Positions 28,227-37,203 of a stretch of DNA of 64,000 bases are shown here, one piece after another. The notes under the pieces were generated by a model. That model was not told the origin of the DNA and did not search any database. It saw nothing but the letters and a program-made list of their open reading frames with translations. Source of the stretch: Calditrichota bacterium (GTDB taxonomy: Bacteria > Calditrichota > Calditrichia > Calditrichales > J004); the NCBI GenBank assembly GCA_013112635.1, contig JABFGF010000004.1, positions 124,001 through 188,000 on the forward strand, read 5' to 3'. The translations under genes were made by a program, and so were the position numbers. Position 1 is the stretch's first letter; every line of letters begins with the position of its first letter.

Positions 28227-29501
28227 TTAACCACCTGCAACTTCAGATTCAGGTTTTGGCATTTCTTTTATGACAACATCGCCAGCCCGATCCAGTGGTA
28301 AATCACCAAGCTTATCATAATGGCGCATATCTACCCACCTATGCCCTTCCATAAAAAGCGAGTATCTCTTTTCATGTAAAAGTTGGTTTAAAGCATCACC
28401 TGCCGACATGGATGTAACATCAACACCCGCTAATCCTGCCGCAGCACGCACAACATTGATATCAGTTTCTGCTGTACCATTGTTACCTAAACCAATATTA
28501 GCTTCCGCTCTCAATAGTAACAATTCTTCATTACGGATAATAGAAATCTTATCAAATAAATCAGAAACTATTGTTACAGCTAATGTGCTTGTTAAACTAT
28601 TAAAAGATCCGGTTAAAGAATCCGGTCTTTCCAGAACCTTAGAGCTGAATCGCGTATCTCCTGCTTCTGCATCGGTTTTAAAACTTGGATGTGCGTATAA
28701 TTTCAGTCCGGTGCTTAAAGGATCTTCCCAAAGACTATTATTCTGATCACCTGCTCCGGATGTATAAACATGGTACGCGCCTAAATCCATCGCCGCAGTT
28801 TCATCAATGAAAGAATCATCCAATGTTGTTAACGCTTCTGCCCATTTACCTTGTAAAACAAGGACTCTTGCTTTAATTGCCCTGTTAAATTCTGCCAAAG
28901 TAACATCATCAAATCCTGATGATAAGGCGTAGTTGGCTGTTCCCCCTGAAGTCAGGTCAGCATATCCAAGATCCAGGCGTCTTTCAATTTCTGTATATGC
29001 CTCGGCTTTAGATACAAACGGTGTATTTACATCCTCTGAGAATACAATTTTAATACCATTGTCATTTGTGAAGTTCAATAACATCAATAGTTGATACCCA
29101 ATGATGGTATGAGCAAATCCTGTAGCTTGCTTATCATTAGAGTAGGCATCCAAGATAACTGAACTGGTTTTAATAACCCTATAACAAGACTGCCAATGAC
29201 GGTTAAGTAAAAAGCCACCTTCATCGATTGGGCCTGTTAATAACTCACCGGTATAACGTGGATCAGCTACTTCAAAGTAGTACGCGTTACGACCAAATGT
29301 CTCAACCACACGAAGATATATCTCAAGCTCATTACGCATTTCAGATTCTGAACCGGAAACAAGCCTTTGAATATCAGGAGGGTTATCTAAATCAGGATCA
29401 TTTGGATTTGGAAAATCAAGATTTTTGCAACTATTTAGCCCAAGGCTTATTAAAAAGGTAGCCAAGAGCGTAACAAATATATTTCTTTTTATATAATTCA
29501 T
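28227..29501 (-). CDS. SusD/RagB-family nutrient-binding outer-membrane lipoprotein
   Basis: The protein has 424 aa with a lipoprotein signal (LLATFLISLGLNSC) followed by an acidic Pro-rich stretch. SusD features are the helical TPR-like core, the early NELEIYLRVVETFGRNAYYFE region and the C-terminal LLLRAEANIGLGN...ETDINVVRAAAG and LLHEKRYSLFMEGHRWVDMRHYDKLG, a hallmark of RagB/SusD. It forms the lid of the SusC channel encoded 14 bp upstream and captures a polymer or peptide at the cell surface. A strong GGAGG site precedes its ATG. It is somewhat short for the family. No glycoside hydrolase or peptidase is adjacent. Confidence 0.93.
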   Translation of the reverse strand: MNYIKRNIFVTLLATFLISLGLNSCKNLDFPNPNDPDLDNPPDIQRLVSGSESEMRNELEIYLRVVETFGRNAYYFEVADPRYTGELLTGPIDEGGFLLNRHWQSCYRVIKTSSVILDAYSNDKQATGFAHTIIGYQLLMLLNFTNDNGIKIVFSEDVNTPFVSKAEAYTEIERRLDLGYADLTSGGTANYALSSGFDDVTLAEFNRAIKARVLVLQGKWAEALTTLDDSFIDETAAMDLGAYHVYTSGAGDQNNSLWEDPLSTGLKLYAHPSFKTDAEAGDTRFSSKVLERPDSLTGSFNSLTSTLAVTIVSDLFDKISIIRNEELLLLRAEANIGLGNNGTAETDINVVRAAAGLAGVDVTSMSAGDALNQLLHEKRYSLFMEGHRWVDMRHYDKLGDLPLDRAGDVVIKEMPKPESEVAGG

Positions 29502-29515
29502 ATTAGCTATCCTCC

Positions 29516-32494
29516 CTAGTTAAGACCTAATGATACATTAAAATAAATACTTCGTGCTGATGGAAATGGAATTACATCAACTGAGCGACCAATCGCAACA
29601 TTACCGAAGTTACTGACTTCCGGATCGTATCCTGAGTAATCAGTAATTACAAATAGATTACGTCCGGAAATACCTACATTTAAAGACGACACCAATCCGT
29701 TAAACCAACTATTGACAAATTCTTTGTCTACGTTATAGGTTAAACTGGCTTCGCGCAATTTGATATATGTTCCATCTTCAATCCATGGACCGGTACCAAA
29801 ATCACCACGTAAGCGGGGTGTTATTTCCCCAATCTTAATACCGTCATCATCAAGTACATCAACTTTTTCTTTTTCCCAATCATCGCTCACTTGACCTAAA
29901 TCTGTCAAAAAACGACCAAGGTTAATTACATCACCACCTTGTTTCCAATGAAACAAGAAACTCAGGTTAAAATTGCCATAAGAAAAACTATTTGAAAAGC
30001 CCATTTCGAAGTCAGGTGTTTCATCTCCAAAATCAACAACATTTCCATCGGCGTCATTGCCAATAATTGATGTTGGTGATTTTCCTTCTTCAATTCGGTA
30101 GGTTCCCAATGATGTCGCAAATCCACCTTTATTAAAGGGATCAACATTTAGCTTTGTGATTTCTGATTCTGTTTTTGAAAAATTTATACGTGTATCCCAG
30201 CGCATATCAGCGGTTTTAAGGGGAGAAGAAATTACAGAAAGCTCGAGACCTTTTGTTTCCATTTCACCGGCATTTGAAAATTTTTCTTGAAACCCGGATG
30301 AAAGAGGTAAGTCTGAAATTAATATCAGATCTTCAATAGTTTGCATATAATATGAAAACTCAATACCAACTAATCCTTCAAAAAATGAAGCATCTACACC
30401 AAATTCAGTTTCAGTCGTTCTTTCGGGTTTAATATTTGGATCGCCAACTTGCGTTCTTGGTATCAAGCCCGGTTGTCCATCAATATTTGCTGTTGTAAAT
30501 GATCTGTATTTTGCAGCTGGAATCGGCGAATTACCGGTTTGCCCCCAAGCTGCCCTAAGTTTAAAATCATTACTTATATCATTTAAACCTTCCCAGAAAT
30601 CATATTCTGACAGCCTTATTGAACCAGAGGCTTTGGGATATGTGAAGAACTTGTCAACATCGCCATGAGCGCTACTTCTATCCGCTCTTAAGCCAAAAGT
30701 TAAATATATTTTTTCTTCCAGACTTATTTCTTCCTGAAAGAAAACGCCTTGATCATATCTTTTGTTGATTGTTTGATAAGTTGCATTTCTTGCTGCCAAA
30801 TCAACATTGGATTGTCCGGCTGGAATATTATGTGCTTCAACAACTGTATTATCTACTTTTTCATTTTCAATCTGAAAACCTGCAGAAGAATTAAAAACCA
30901 TATCTTCCATTGCCATACTATGTGCAAAACTAAAATAAGCAGTAGTGTTTAGCCCTCTTGTTTCTCCATTTATAGAAGTAACAGGCTCACCACTTGCCTT
31001 TTCGAATTGCAGCTCAGCCGGCGCATAGAGTTTGTTAAATTGAGAATAATAATCAAATCCACCTTGAAATATAAAATCAAGATTTTGTGTAGAACCACGT
31101 AACAAGTTATAAGTCAGTTTTGCTGAGTTCATCGCTCTGTAAACTGTTTCTCTATTGATTAACGCATCGCGTGTGTGGATTGGGTTAGAACCACCGGGTC
31201 CATCCGGGTAAACACCATTTTTAGGTCTCAAATCAACAAAACCTGGAGTAAAAGCTAAAGAAACACCGAATGTCGTTCCGGAATTGTCATTGCCTGTAAT
31301 TGCACGATTAGCTTCGGTGTTGATAAAACTGGAATAAGTATCAAGTTTTAATCTCGGACTAAAACGGTGAGAAAGGTTTATTTTACCTGATAATTTTTCG
31401 TATCCAGTATTTTTAACAATTCCATCTTCATTTTTGCGTAAGCCTGAAATATAAAACTGTGTATTTTCAGTTCCACCAGAGGCCGATATTGATGATTCTG
31501 ATAATAAGCCGTTTTCGCCATAAATGATATCTTCATAATCTATATTACCATTTTGACGAAAAAGATCACCGCCACCCTCTTGATAGGCTTCTGCTGTTTC
31601 AGCATTAAATTTTCTTGCACCAATGGTATTCAAAATTGAGCTGTATCCAGTTCTTTGACTTACATTGATTTTTGTTTTACCGGCACTTCCCTTTTTCGTT
31701 GTAATAATAATTACACCATTTGAAGCTTTCGCACCATAAATTGCAGCGGCACTAGCGCCTTTTAAAACCTCTACATTTTCTATATCATTGGGGTTGATGT
31801 CAGCAATTCTGTTTACCGGTTGGCCCTGAGGTCTGCTACTTCCAGCTCCTGCTGCTTCCGTAATTCTATCAATCCCGGACTGTGTGGCAGAATTATTAAC
31901 AATCATACCATCCACTACATAAAGCGGCTCCGTCTTACCCTCGATGGTTGAAACACCACGCAGATTAACAAATACTCCACCACCTGGTGCACCCGTATTT
32001 TGGCTTACCACCATGCCTGGCATTTTGCCTGCCATAGCAGATTCAACACTTTGCGTAGGAGCACCTAATAGTTCATCTGAATTTATGGAGCCAACTGAGT
32101 TAGCCAGGTTTTGTCTTTTTACAGAGGTTGCAATACCTGTTACAACAATTTCTGATGTACGTAAAATATCCTCATACAAAGTAACAGAAATACCTGTTGA
32201 TTTTACAGAAATATTAACTTCTTCAGTACGATACCCTACAAAAGAAAAAGTTAAGGTTCTTTCTGCTCCATCTAAAAACGGTACATGGAAAGAGAAAAGA
32301 CCATCAATATCGGTAGATGTACCGATAAAAGTCCCTTTAAGTTGAATATTAACACCCGGAAGTGGCTCATTGTTTTCGTCCACTACGCTGCCACTAATTT
32401 TCACTTCTTCAGCAGGCTCATTTTGTGCAAATACACCTGTTGTAAATATAAGTAGTGAAAAAAGTGCTAAATATAGTCTATATAATTTAGTCAT
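29516..32494 (-). CDS. SusC/RagA-family TonB-linked outer-membrane transporter
   Basis: The protein has 992 aa from the ATG at 32492-32494, with GAGGAG upstream; a TTG five codons earlier is less likely. Order: signal peptide (LYLALFSLLIFTTGVFAQ), carboxypeptidase-like domain (GSVVDENNEPLPGVNIQLKG), plug with PLYVVDGMIVN and the SusC signature LKGASAAAIYGAKASNGVI, and a large barrel ending in ...YFNVSLGLN. It imports an oligomer captured by the SusD partner encoded downstream. The pair forms an operon. Confidence 0.94.
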   Translation of the reverse strand: MTKLYRLYLALFSLLIFTTGVFAQNEPAEEVKISGSVVDENNEPLPGVNIQLKGTFIGTSTDIDGLFSFHVPFLDGAERTLTFSFVGYRTEEVNISVKSTGISVTLYEDILRTSEIVVTGIATSVKRQNLANSVGSINSDELLGAPTQSVESAMAGKMPGMVVSQNTGAPGGGVFVNLRGVSTIEGKTEPLYVVDGMIVNNSATQSGIDRITEAAGAGSSRPQGQPVNRIADINPNDIENVEVLKGASAAAIYGAKASNGVIIITTKKGSAGKTKINVSQRTGYSSILNTIGARKFNAETAEAYQEGGGDLFRQNGNIDYEDIIYGENGLLSESSISASGGTENTQFYISGLRKNEDGIVKNTGYEKLSGKINLSHRFSPRLKLDTYSSFINTEANRAITGNDNSGTTFGVSLAFTPGFVDLRPKNGVYPDGPGGSNPIHTRDALINRETVYRAMNSAKLTYNLLRGSTQNLDFIFQGGFDYYSQFNKLYAPAELQFEKASGEPVTSINGETRGLNTTAYFSFAHSMAMEDMVFNSSAGFQIENEKVDNTVVEAHNIPAGQSNVDLAARNATYQTINKRYDQGVFFQEEISLEEKIYLTFGLRADRSSAHGDVDKFFTYPKASGSIRLSEYDFWEGLNDISNDFKLRAAWGQTGNSPIPAAKYRSFTTANIDGQPGLIPRTQVGDPNIKPERTTETEFGVDASFFEGLVGIEFSYYMQTIEDLILISDLPLSSGFQEKFSNAGEMETKGLELSVISSPLKTADMRWDTRINFSKTESEITKLNVDPFNKGGFATSLGTYRIEEGKSPTSIIGNDADGNVVDFGDETPDFEMGFSNSFSYGNFNLSFLFHWKQGGDVINLGRFLTDLGQVSDDWEKEKVDVLDDDGIKIGEITPRLRGDFGTGPWIEDGTYIKLREASLTYNVDKEFVNSWFNGLVSSLNVGISGRNLFVITDYSGYDPEVSNFGNVAIGRSVDVIPFPSARSIYFNVSLGLN

Positions 32495-32732
32495 GCTTAC
32501 TCCTCTCAATTGTTAATATGCCTCAAGTAATTTATAATTTTGGTGAGTAGGCTTTACGGGCCCCGAGTATATAGGTTATGGAAGGGAAAGCATTTCCCTG
32601 CTATGATATATGTCATTGGTTTTGGTCGTTGGTTGAAAGCGAGATTCGAAGTAAAGTATACATGAATAGCTTTATAAAAGCAACCTTGCTATTTATTTCA
32701 CTTATTCAGTCCCAAAACTTGATTTTATTATA

Positions 32733-32777
32733 AATAAAAAAACCACAATTCCCAGAGGGGGTCAAGGAATTGTGGTT
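32733..32777 (-). terminator. Strong minus-strand intrinsic terminator
   Basis: A perfect 12-bp stem with a 13-nt loop is followed, on the minus strand, by TTTTTTTATTT. It lies 128 bp after the stop of the CHAT gene and would end both that transcript and the putative small RNA. The rest of the 410-bp gap up to the SusC start shows no gene. Confidence 0.85.
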
Positions 32778-32822
32778 AATATATAAACCCGAAAAACAAT
32801 CGGGAATTACCAGGGAATGGAA
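32735..32822 (-). ncRNA. Putative small RNA downstream of the CHAT gene
   Basis: On the minus strand, from just after the promoter-like repeat at 32823-32865 to a strong terminator, lies a roughly 85-nt segment with no frame. It contains a CCCGA/TCGGG hairpin (32788-32804) and the 12-bp terminator stem AACCACAATTCC (32741-32752) with GGAATTGTGGTT (32766-32777), running into seven Ts in the minus-strand reading. The loop of the terminator is C-rich (ACCCCCTCT). The transcript is inferred from promoter and terminator only. Confidence 0.5.
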
Positions 32823-32865
32823 CCCTTTATATATATAGTGTAAATGAAATTGAAAAATGGTGCAG
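32823..32865 (-). promoter_or_regulatory. 43-bp promoter-like repeat, copy 2
   Basis: Minus-strand text runs from CTGCACCATTTT to TTTACACTATATATATAAAGGG. It matches the copy at 37204-37246 at 40 of 43 positions, with the three differences clustered in the middle. A -35-like TGCACC and a -10-like TACACT are spaced by 16 bp, or the TATATATA may serve as -10. This copy lies 40 bp downstream of the CHAT stop and points to the putative small RNA. Confidence 0.6.
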
Positions 32866-32904
32866 TAAAAATAAAAAAAGTTGTTTTTTAAAAGAAATAT
32901 AGCT

Positions 32905-35580
32905 TTAAGATTGTTTTATTTGCCTATTTAAGCGCTTTTGGTAAAAAACCAAAACTAATAATCCCGCAAAAATAAATAATACTAAAACCAACATATTATT
33001 TGTTTCTGTTTTTATTCTCGAACTATGGATTGTACCAGCATCTCCATATAAACTGAATGCCGCCCAAAAAAATGGATGGGAGAAGTAGTTGTTATTTTTA
33101 TTTCTTAAATACATTCTTTTGGCTTCACCAACTGCTTCAATTTTAGAAAGCTTCTTTTGATTTATATTTTCATAAAAAACTGGTATCAAAGAAGCACTTT
33201 GCATATCATCAATTTTCCATAATGTCATTAAAACCGATCGTGCACCGGAGTTTAAAAACAGACGGGGTAACCCCATTACACCTTCAGCTGAAACGATCTT
33301 TCCACGCCCACTTTCGCAGGCACTTAAAGTGACTAGATCACAATTTAAATCTAACTGGCTAATTTCAAAGCCTAATAAAAAACCGTTATCAGATAAATCG
33401 TTGGGCAATGTCAAAACCAAGCCGGAAAATAAATCAAATACTGTATCAATAAATGCATGTGTAGCAAAATGGATAATTTTGGCTGAACTAAGCCGGTTCT
33501 CGAAGTTTCCTTTTACGGCTTTTTCACGATTAAAAACAACTGCATCTTCGTAATATTCTTTTATTGATTTAATTTCGGCATTCGAATACATCAAAGGTTC
33601 AAAAGACCAACCGGAGTGATTAATTATTTCTTGGTTAATTTTATATTCAAGATTAAAATGTGGATTGGCAATTAAAAAAACATCTTTATTTTCATTTCTT
33701 TTTTTGAATGCTTTGATAATATTTGCTGATGGCAAGTATGAAAAATTGTACTTTTGAATTAATAGCTTCTCTAAATAATCTTGTTGTCCATTTATTGAAT
33801 ATATAGAGTATTCCGGAGCATCGTACATTAAAATATCGAACGGAAAATTGAGTACATTTTGGTCAGGGATAATAATTACATTTTTAAGAATATTTATGTT
33901 TTTTTCAATTTGGTCCCAAAGTGATAAATAAACTGAATGTGACAATTTTGCATTAAACACAAGATTTTTTATTTCCGAGTTATTAAAAGCGGATTCAAAT
34001 AGTTTCTTGATATTGTTTTGTAATGAATCTGGATTAATATTCAAATCAATTACTTTTGTATTTTGACCATCCAAATAAATTGCAAATTGATCATGTTCGT
34101 TTACTGTATAAATAATGGAACATGAGTTATTGTCGGATAAATATTTTTGGTATTCATTCCGGGTTATCGTTTTGAAAGAGGCAGCATCGTCTTTTATTAT
34201 TTCAACCTGTTTTGAAACTAGTGTATATTTTAATCTATCTAACTCTTCAATAGTCCCTGGGCCTGTTTGCTCAAGAGTTCTAATACTTTTATAAAAATCA
34301 TCAATTTTCTCCATGCTTGCCAAATACGGATTTGTACTTGGTAAATTCAACCTACTAGCGTTTTCAAATAATGACCTGGAGCGGGAAATGTTGATGTATT
34401 TAAACAAAGAATCAAAGAGAGAAATATTATTAGTTTTCTTGTAAAGCGTTTTGTAAATCCTTGCAATACTTAACGATTTCGAATAGTCTCTACTGTTAAA
34501 TCCAATTCGAAACCTACTTATATTAATTTTTCCTTTTCGTTCTTCTGTTAGCTTTAGAGATCGCTTATAATAAAAAAGTGCTGAGTTTAATTCATTTGTT
34601 TTGTAGAAAAGATTGCCGATTCTACTATTTTTCATTATTTCAAGACCAATATCATTTTCAGTATCAATTGAATCAACCAGCGACATGTACTCAAACGCTT
34701 TTTTATATTGACCAAGCTGGGTTTCTAATTTTACCAGAGCTAACAAATTGTTCAAAGCATAATATTGAATATTGTTTTCATCTGCAATTCTATGCCCGAT
34801 TAAATAATGTTTTCTCGCAAGTTGAAAATCTTTTTTAAGAAAATAACAATTTCCAATTTGATTGTAATTATAAGATCTAAACTCAGGTACCTTGCTGGAT
34901 TTTAAGTTGACAAGACTTTGATTTGATTTTTTATAATATGTAATGGCCTCATCATATTTTTTCCCTTTCTTTGCCAAATCAGCCAATGCTTCATAAAAAC
35001 TGTGCAAGTATGGAGTATCTTTTTCTTCTAGTGATATTTTAATGGCTTTGTTTAAAAGTTGTTTTGCCAGATCATATTGGTCTAAATAGCTATAGATCTT
35101 AACACGCAAAGTATAAATTAGTAATCGGCGTTTTATATTGGGATTTTTTAAAGTTGATTTTTCAGCAGCTGTCAAACTCTTAAGCGCCGAACTATAGTCA
35201 TCATTTAAATAATGAATTACTGCAACATAATAGGAAGTATTAAAAATCAGCTCGCTGGCCTCCAAATGTTTTTCAACTTCAATTGATTGTTGAAAAAAAT
35301 AATGTGCTTTGCCCCGATTATCCATTAGATAATACTGATATCCCAGGCGGAAAAATGCATTATAAAGTAAATGATTATTTTTTGCTTTCTTTCCAATTCT
35401 AATAGCTTCCGTATAATACTTAATTGCATTTTCCAATGAATCAGTTGAGTGTTTTTGACCTCGTTCAATTTTTTTAAATGCCCACTCTATTGAGTCTTTA
35501 GCTGAGGAAACTTGGGGATAAGTAGAAGTTGTAAAAAATAAAATAGTTGTGATTAATATTATTTGAATTTGTTTTTGCAT
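32905..35580 (-). CDS. Exported TPR-CHAT caspase-like protease, membrane-anchored
   Basis: The protein has 891 aa. A signal peptide (IILITTILFFTTSTYPQ) is followed by about eight TPR-like helical repeats from 30 to 370 (ENAIKYYTEAIRIGKKAK, DEAITYYKKSNQSL, NSALFYYKRSLKLTEERK). A linker leads to a CHAT domain at about 560-850. The catalytic dyad is visible: His708 in IIHFATHAF and Cys755 in TLSACESGRGK, followed by GVMGLPRLFLNSGARSVLMTLW. A single C-terminal helix (863-880) and a basic tail (QKRLNRQIKQS) anchor it, so TPR and protease should face the periplasm. CHAT proteins are caspase-like peptidases that cleave a dedicated partner. Neighbouring genes for a sigma factor and a single-pass membrane protein suggest the partner. 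The ribosome site is weak and a terminator lies just upstream. Confidence 0.9.
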   Translation of the reverse strand: MQKQIQIILITTILFFTTSTYPQVSSAKDSIEWAFKKIERGQKHSTDSLENAIKYYTEAIRIGKKAKNNHLLYNAFFRLGYQYYLMDNRGKAHYFFQQSIEVEKHLEASELIFNTSYYVAVIHYLNDDYSSALKSLTAAEKSTLKNPNIKRRLLIYTLRVKIYSYLDQYDLAKQLLNKAIKISLEEKDTPYLHSFYEALADLAKKGKKYDEAITYYKKSNQSLVNLKSSKVPEFRSYNYNQIGNCYFLKKDFQLARKHYLIGHRIADENNIQYYALNNLLALVKLETQLGQYKKAFEYMSLVDSIDTENDIGLEIMKNSRIGNLFYKTNELNSALFYYKRSLKLTEERKGKINISRFRIGFNSRDYSKSLSIARIYKTLYKKTNNISLFDSLFKYINISRSRSLFENASRLNLPSTNPYLASMEKIDDFYKSIRTLEQTGPGTIEELDRLKYTLVSKQVEIIKDDAASFKTITRNEYQKYLSDNNSCSIIYTVNEHDQFAIYLDGQNTKVIDLNINPDSLQNNIKKLFESAFNNSEIKNLVFNAKLSHSVYLSLWDQIEKNINILKNVIIIPDQNVLNFPFDILMYDAPEYSIYSINGQQDYLEKLLIQKYNFSYLPSANIIKAFKKRNENKDVFLIANPHFNLEYKINQEIINHSGWSFEPLMYSNAEIKSIKEYYEDAVVFNREKAVKGNFENRLSSAKIIHFATHAFIDTVFDLFSGLVLTLPNDLSDNGFLLGFEISQLDLNCDLVTLSACESGRGKIVSAEGVMGLPRLFLNSGARSVLMTLWKIDDMQSASLIPVFYENINQKKLSKIEAVGEAKRMYLRNKNNNYFSHPFFWAAFSLYGDAGTIHSSRIKTETNNMLVLVLFIFAGLLVLVFYQKRLNRQIKQS

Positions 35581-35601
35581 GAGCCGAAGATACTCTTTTG
35601 C

Positions 35602-35630
35602 AAAAAAAAAAGCTACTTATTCAAGCAGCT
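35602..35630 (-). terminator. Intrinsic terminator or attenuator before the CHAT gene
   Basis: On the minus strand AGCTGCTT-gaat-AAGTAGCT (with one G-U pair) is followed by nine Ts. It lies 13 bp after the 31-residue peptide gene and 22 bp before the CHAT start codon. The hairpin is better paired on the minus strand, so it should reduce or gate transcription into the CHAT gene. Confidence 0.75.
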
Positions 35631-35642
35631 TTTTTAATGTAG

Positions 35643-35738
35643 TTAATTTTCCGGTGGTGGATCTTCATCTACCGGTGGTTTTGGATCCTCATCTTCTCTA
35701 AAATATGCGATCAAATTATTAAAATCGTATCTAAGCAT
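35643..35738 (-). CDS. 31-residue acidic, proline-rich peptide in the CHAT locus
   Basis: A short frame encodes MLRYDFNNLIAYFRED followed by the tail EDPKPPVDEDPPPEN. A strong ribosome site (AAGGGGGC) lies at the right distance from the ATG, and the gene begins 18 bp after the stop of the membrane-protein gene. A terminator follows. The N-half could form an amphipathic helix and the C-half is acidic and Pro-rich without a membrane segment. I know no family for it. Possible roles are a protease substrate, an inhibitor or a leader peptide; these are guesses. Confidence 0.6.
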   Translation of the reverse strand: MLRYDFNNLIAYFREDEDPKPPVDEDPPPEN

Positions 35739-35756
35739 ATTGCCCCCTTATTTGGG

Positions 35757-36788
35757 TTATTGGTTAATATGTTCTTCAAGAACAATTCTTTTACTGTACA
35801 TTGTCGATTCTGGATTTATATCCTTTAATAATCTTTTTGACTGGTCCATATTTTTGTTTAATGCAAGTGACAAAGCAAAATAATACTTTGTTGTATCGTT
35901 ATCCAAATGCATTTCTTTAAAAATATTTATCGCCTTAGATAGTGATTCTTTCTTTTCTCCTTCAGCCAATTTTTTATTTTCTGACAAAGCCAAACTCAAA
36001 TAACTGATTGCACTGTACAATTTTAATTGCTGTTCTTCTTTTCCGGCAAACCCATTACGTTTTCTTAGATCCGGTAGCTTGTCTTCAATTATCTTCCATT
36101 CTTCCAAAGCAAGTTCATAATCCTGGACTAAATAACTTGCCATTCCCTGTTTAAAATGCTGTCTGAATAATTTGTAATCAGGATCGTTGCTATCTTCTAC
36201 CAAAGCATTACCACGTAAACTTTTAGTCTGGTAATTTAATGCAGATTGGGAATCAAAGTTATATAAGTCATCCAAGTCTTGCTGTAACTCAATAGGAAGA
36301 ATAAACAATATCAGAAGAATTGCTGCCGAGGCAAGAATACCGGAAACAATTGCATTTCTATTTACAAACCTATTTTTTCCAGGTTTATTATAATTTCTGA
36401 TATCTTCTTTTTTAACCATCTGGCCTGCAAGCTCAGAATCAGTTTGGCTGAAAAATGTAGATGAAAGATTCTGCTCGGTAAAAGTCTTAACATGCATATC
36501 AATTTTTCGAAGTAGCTTTATATATACTTTTTCTGATTCTAAAATTGCCTGCTTTAACACAAGTGCTTTTTCATTTCCTAAATTGCCGGAAAGAAAAAGA
36601 CCCATGCATTTTTCAATGTAAGAGTAGCTAATATCAATATCAGGATTTGTTTCTGTTTCTAATTTGGGCAATTCTTTCATTTTTGTAAAAAGCCCATAAA
36701 CAGGATGTTCTGTTTCAAAAGGATATATATCTGTTTTACCTTTTAGGTATTCACAAATACCCATGTAATTATTTTTTGATGCTGTCAT
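35757..36788 (-). CDS. Single-pass membrane protein with anti-sigma-like topology, TPR-like periplasmic part
   Basis: The protein has 343 aa and no recognised family. Residues 1-140 are soluble and end in a basic stretch (KPGKNRFVNRN). One membrane helix follows at about 146-166 (AIVSGILASAAILLILFILP), then an acidic start of the outer part (ELQQDLDDLYNFD). By the positive-inside rule the N-part is cytoplasmic and the C-part periplasmic. Residues 200-343 are helical and TPR-like (GMASYLVQDYELALEEWKII, YFALSLALNKNMDQSKRLL). Its start overlaps the upstream gene as ATGA. Topology and position between a sigma factor and an exported CHAT protease fit an anti-sigma or relay protein. Confidence 0.75.
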   Translation of the reverse strand: MTASKNNYMGICEYLKGKTDIYPFETEHPVYGLFTKMKELPKLETETNPDIDISYSYIEKCMGLFLSGNLGNEKALVLKQAILESEKVYIKLLRKIDMHVKTFTEQNLSSTFFSQTDSELAGQMVKKEDIRNYNKPGKNRFVNRNAIVSGILASAAILLILFILPIELQQDLDDLYNFDSQSALNYQTKSLRGNALVEDSNDPDYKLFRQHFKQGMASYLVQDYELALEEWKIIEDKLPDLRKRNGFAGKEEQQLKLYSAISYLSLALSENKKLAEGEKKESLSKAINIFKEMHLDNDTTKYYFALSLALNKNMDQSKRLLKDINPESTMYSKRIVLEEHINQ

Positions 36789-37189
36789 TTAGTCCTCAGC
36801 ATATTTTTCTCTTTTAAACCATTATACGTTAATAAAAAATCATTTAAAATTCGGCTAAAGCCTTCAAACCAATCAAAATGGTTGTTCAAAGAATTTGCAA
36901 GTTTATAACAATCTTTATCTGTTGTATCTACAAGAAAAAGATTTAGAAAAAAGTCCAAATGCTCTTTTTGATCAATGTTATCTATTCTCAGCACATCCCG
37001 GGCAATAAATAATAAATCCTGAAAGTCACGCTTTTTCTGTAATTCTATGGCTTGTTCTTTTAACTGGTTTAAATACTCCAAATTATTTTTACTTAAATTT
37101 TCTGAATAATCCCTTCCGAAAACTTTTTCAGAACGAAGATAAGCAAGTGCTTGACCTAAAGTTAAATTCTCAGATTGGAGTATTTCCAT
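36785..37189 (-). CDS. Hypothetical 134-aa helical protein of the CHAT locus
   Basis: No family is recognised. The sequence is soluble, largely helical and rich in Leu, Asn and Lys (TLGQALAYLRSEKVFG, SKNNLEYLNQLKEQAIELQK). It has no signal peptide or membrane helix, so it is likely cytoplasmic. Its stop overlaps the start of the membrane-protein gene (ATGA), so both are translated together. An AAGGA site precedes the ATG. The 43-bp promoter-like repeat ends 14 bp upstream of the start codon, making this the first gene of that transcript. It could bind the sigma factor or the cytoplasmic part of the membrane protein. Confidence 0.75.
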   Translation of the reverse strand: MEILQSENLTLGQALAYLRSEKVFGRDYSENLSKNNLEYLNQLKEQAIELQKKRDFQDLLFIARDVLRIDNIDQKEHLDFFLNLFLVDTTDKDCYKLANSLNNHFDWFEGFSRILNDFLLTYNGLKEKNMLRTK

Positions 37190-37203
37190 AATTTTCCTTT
37201 TTG

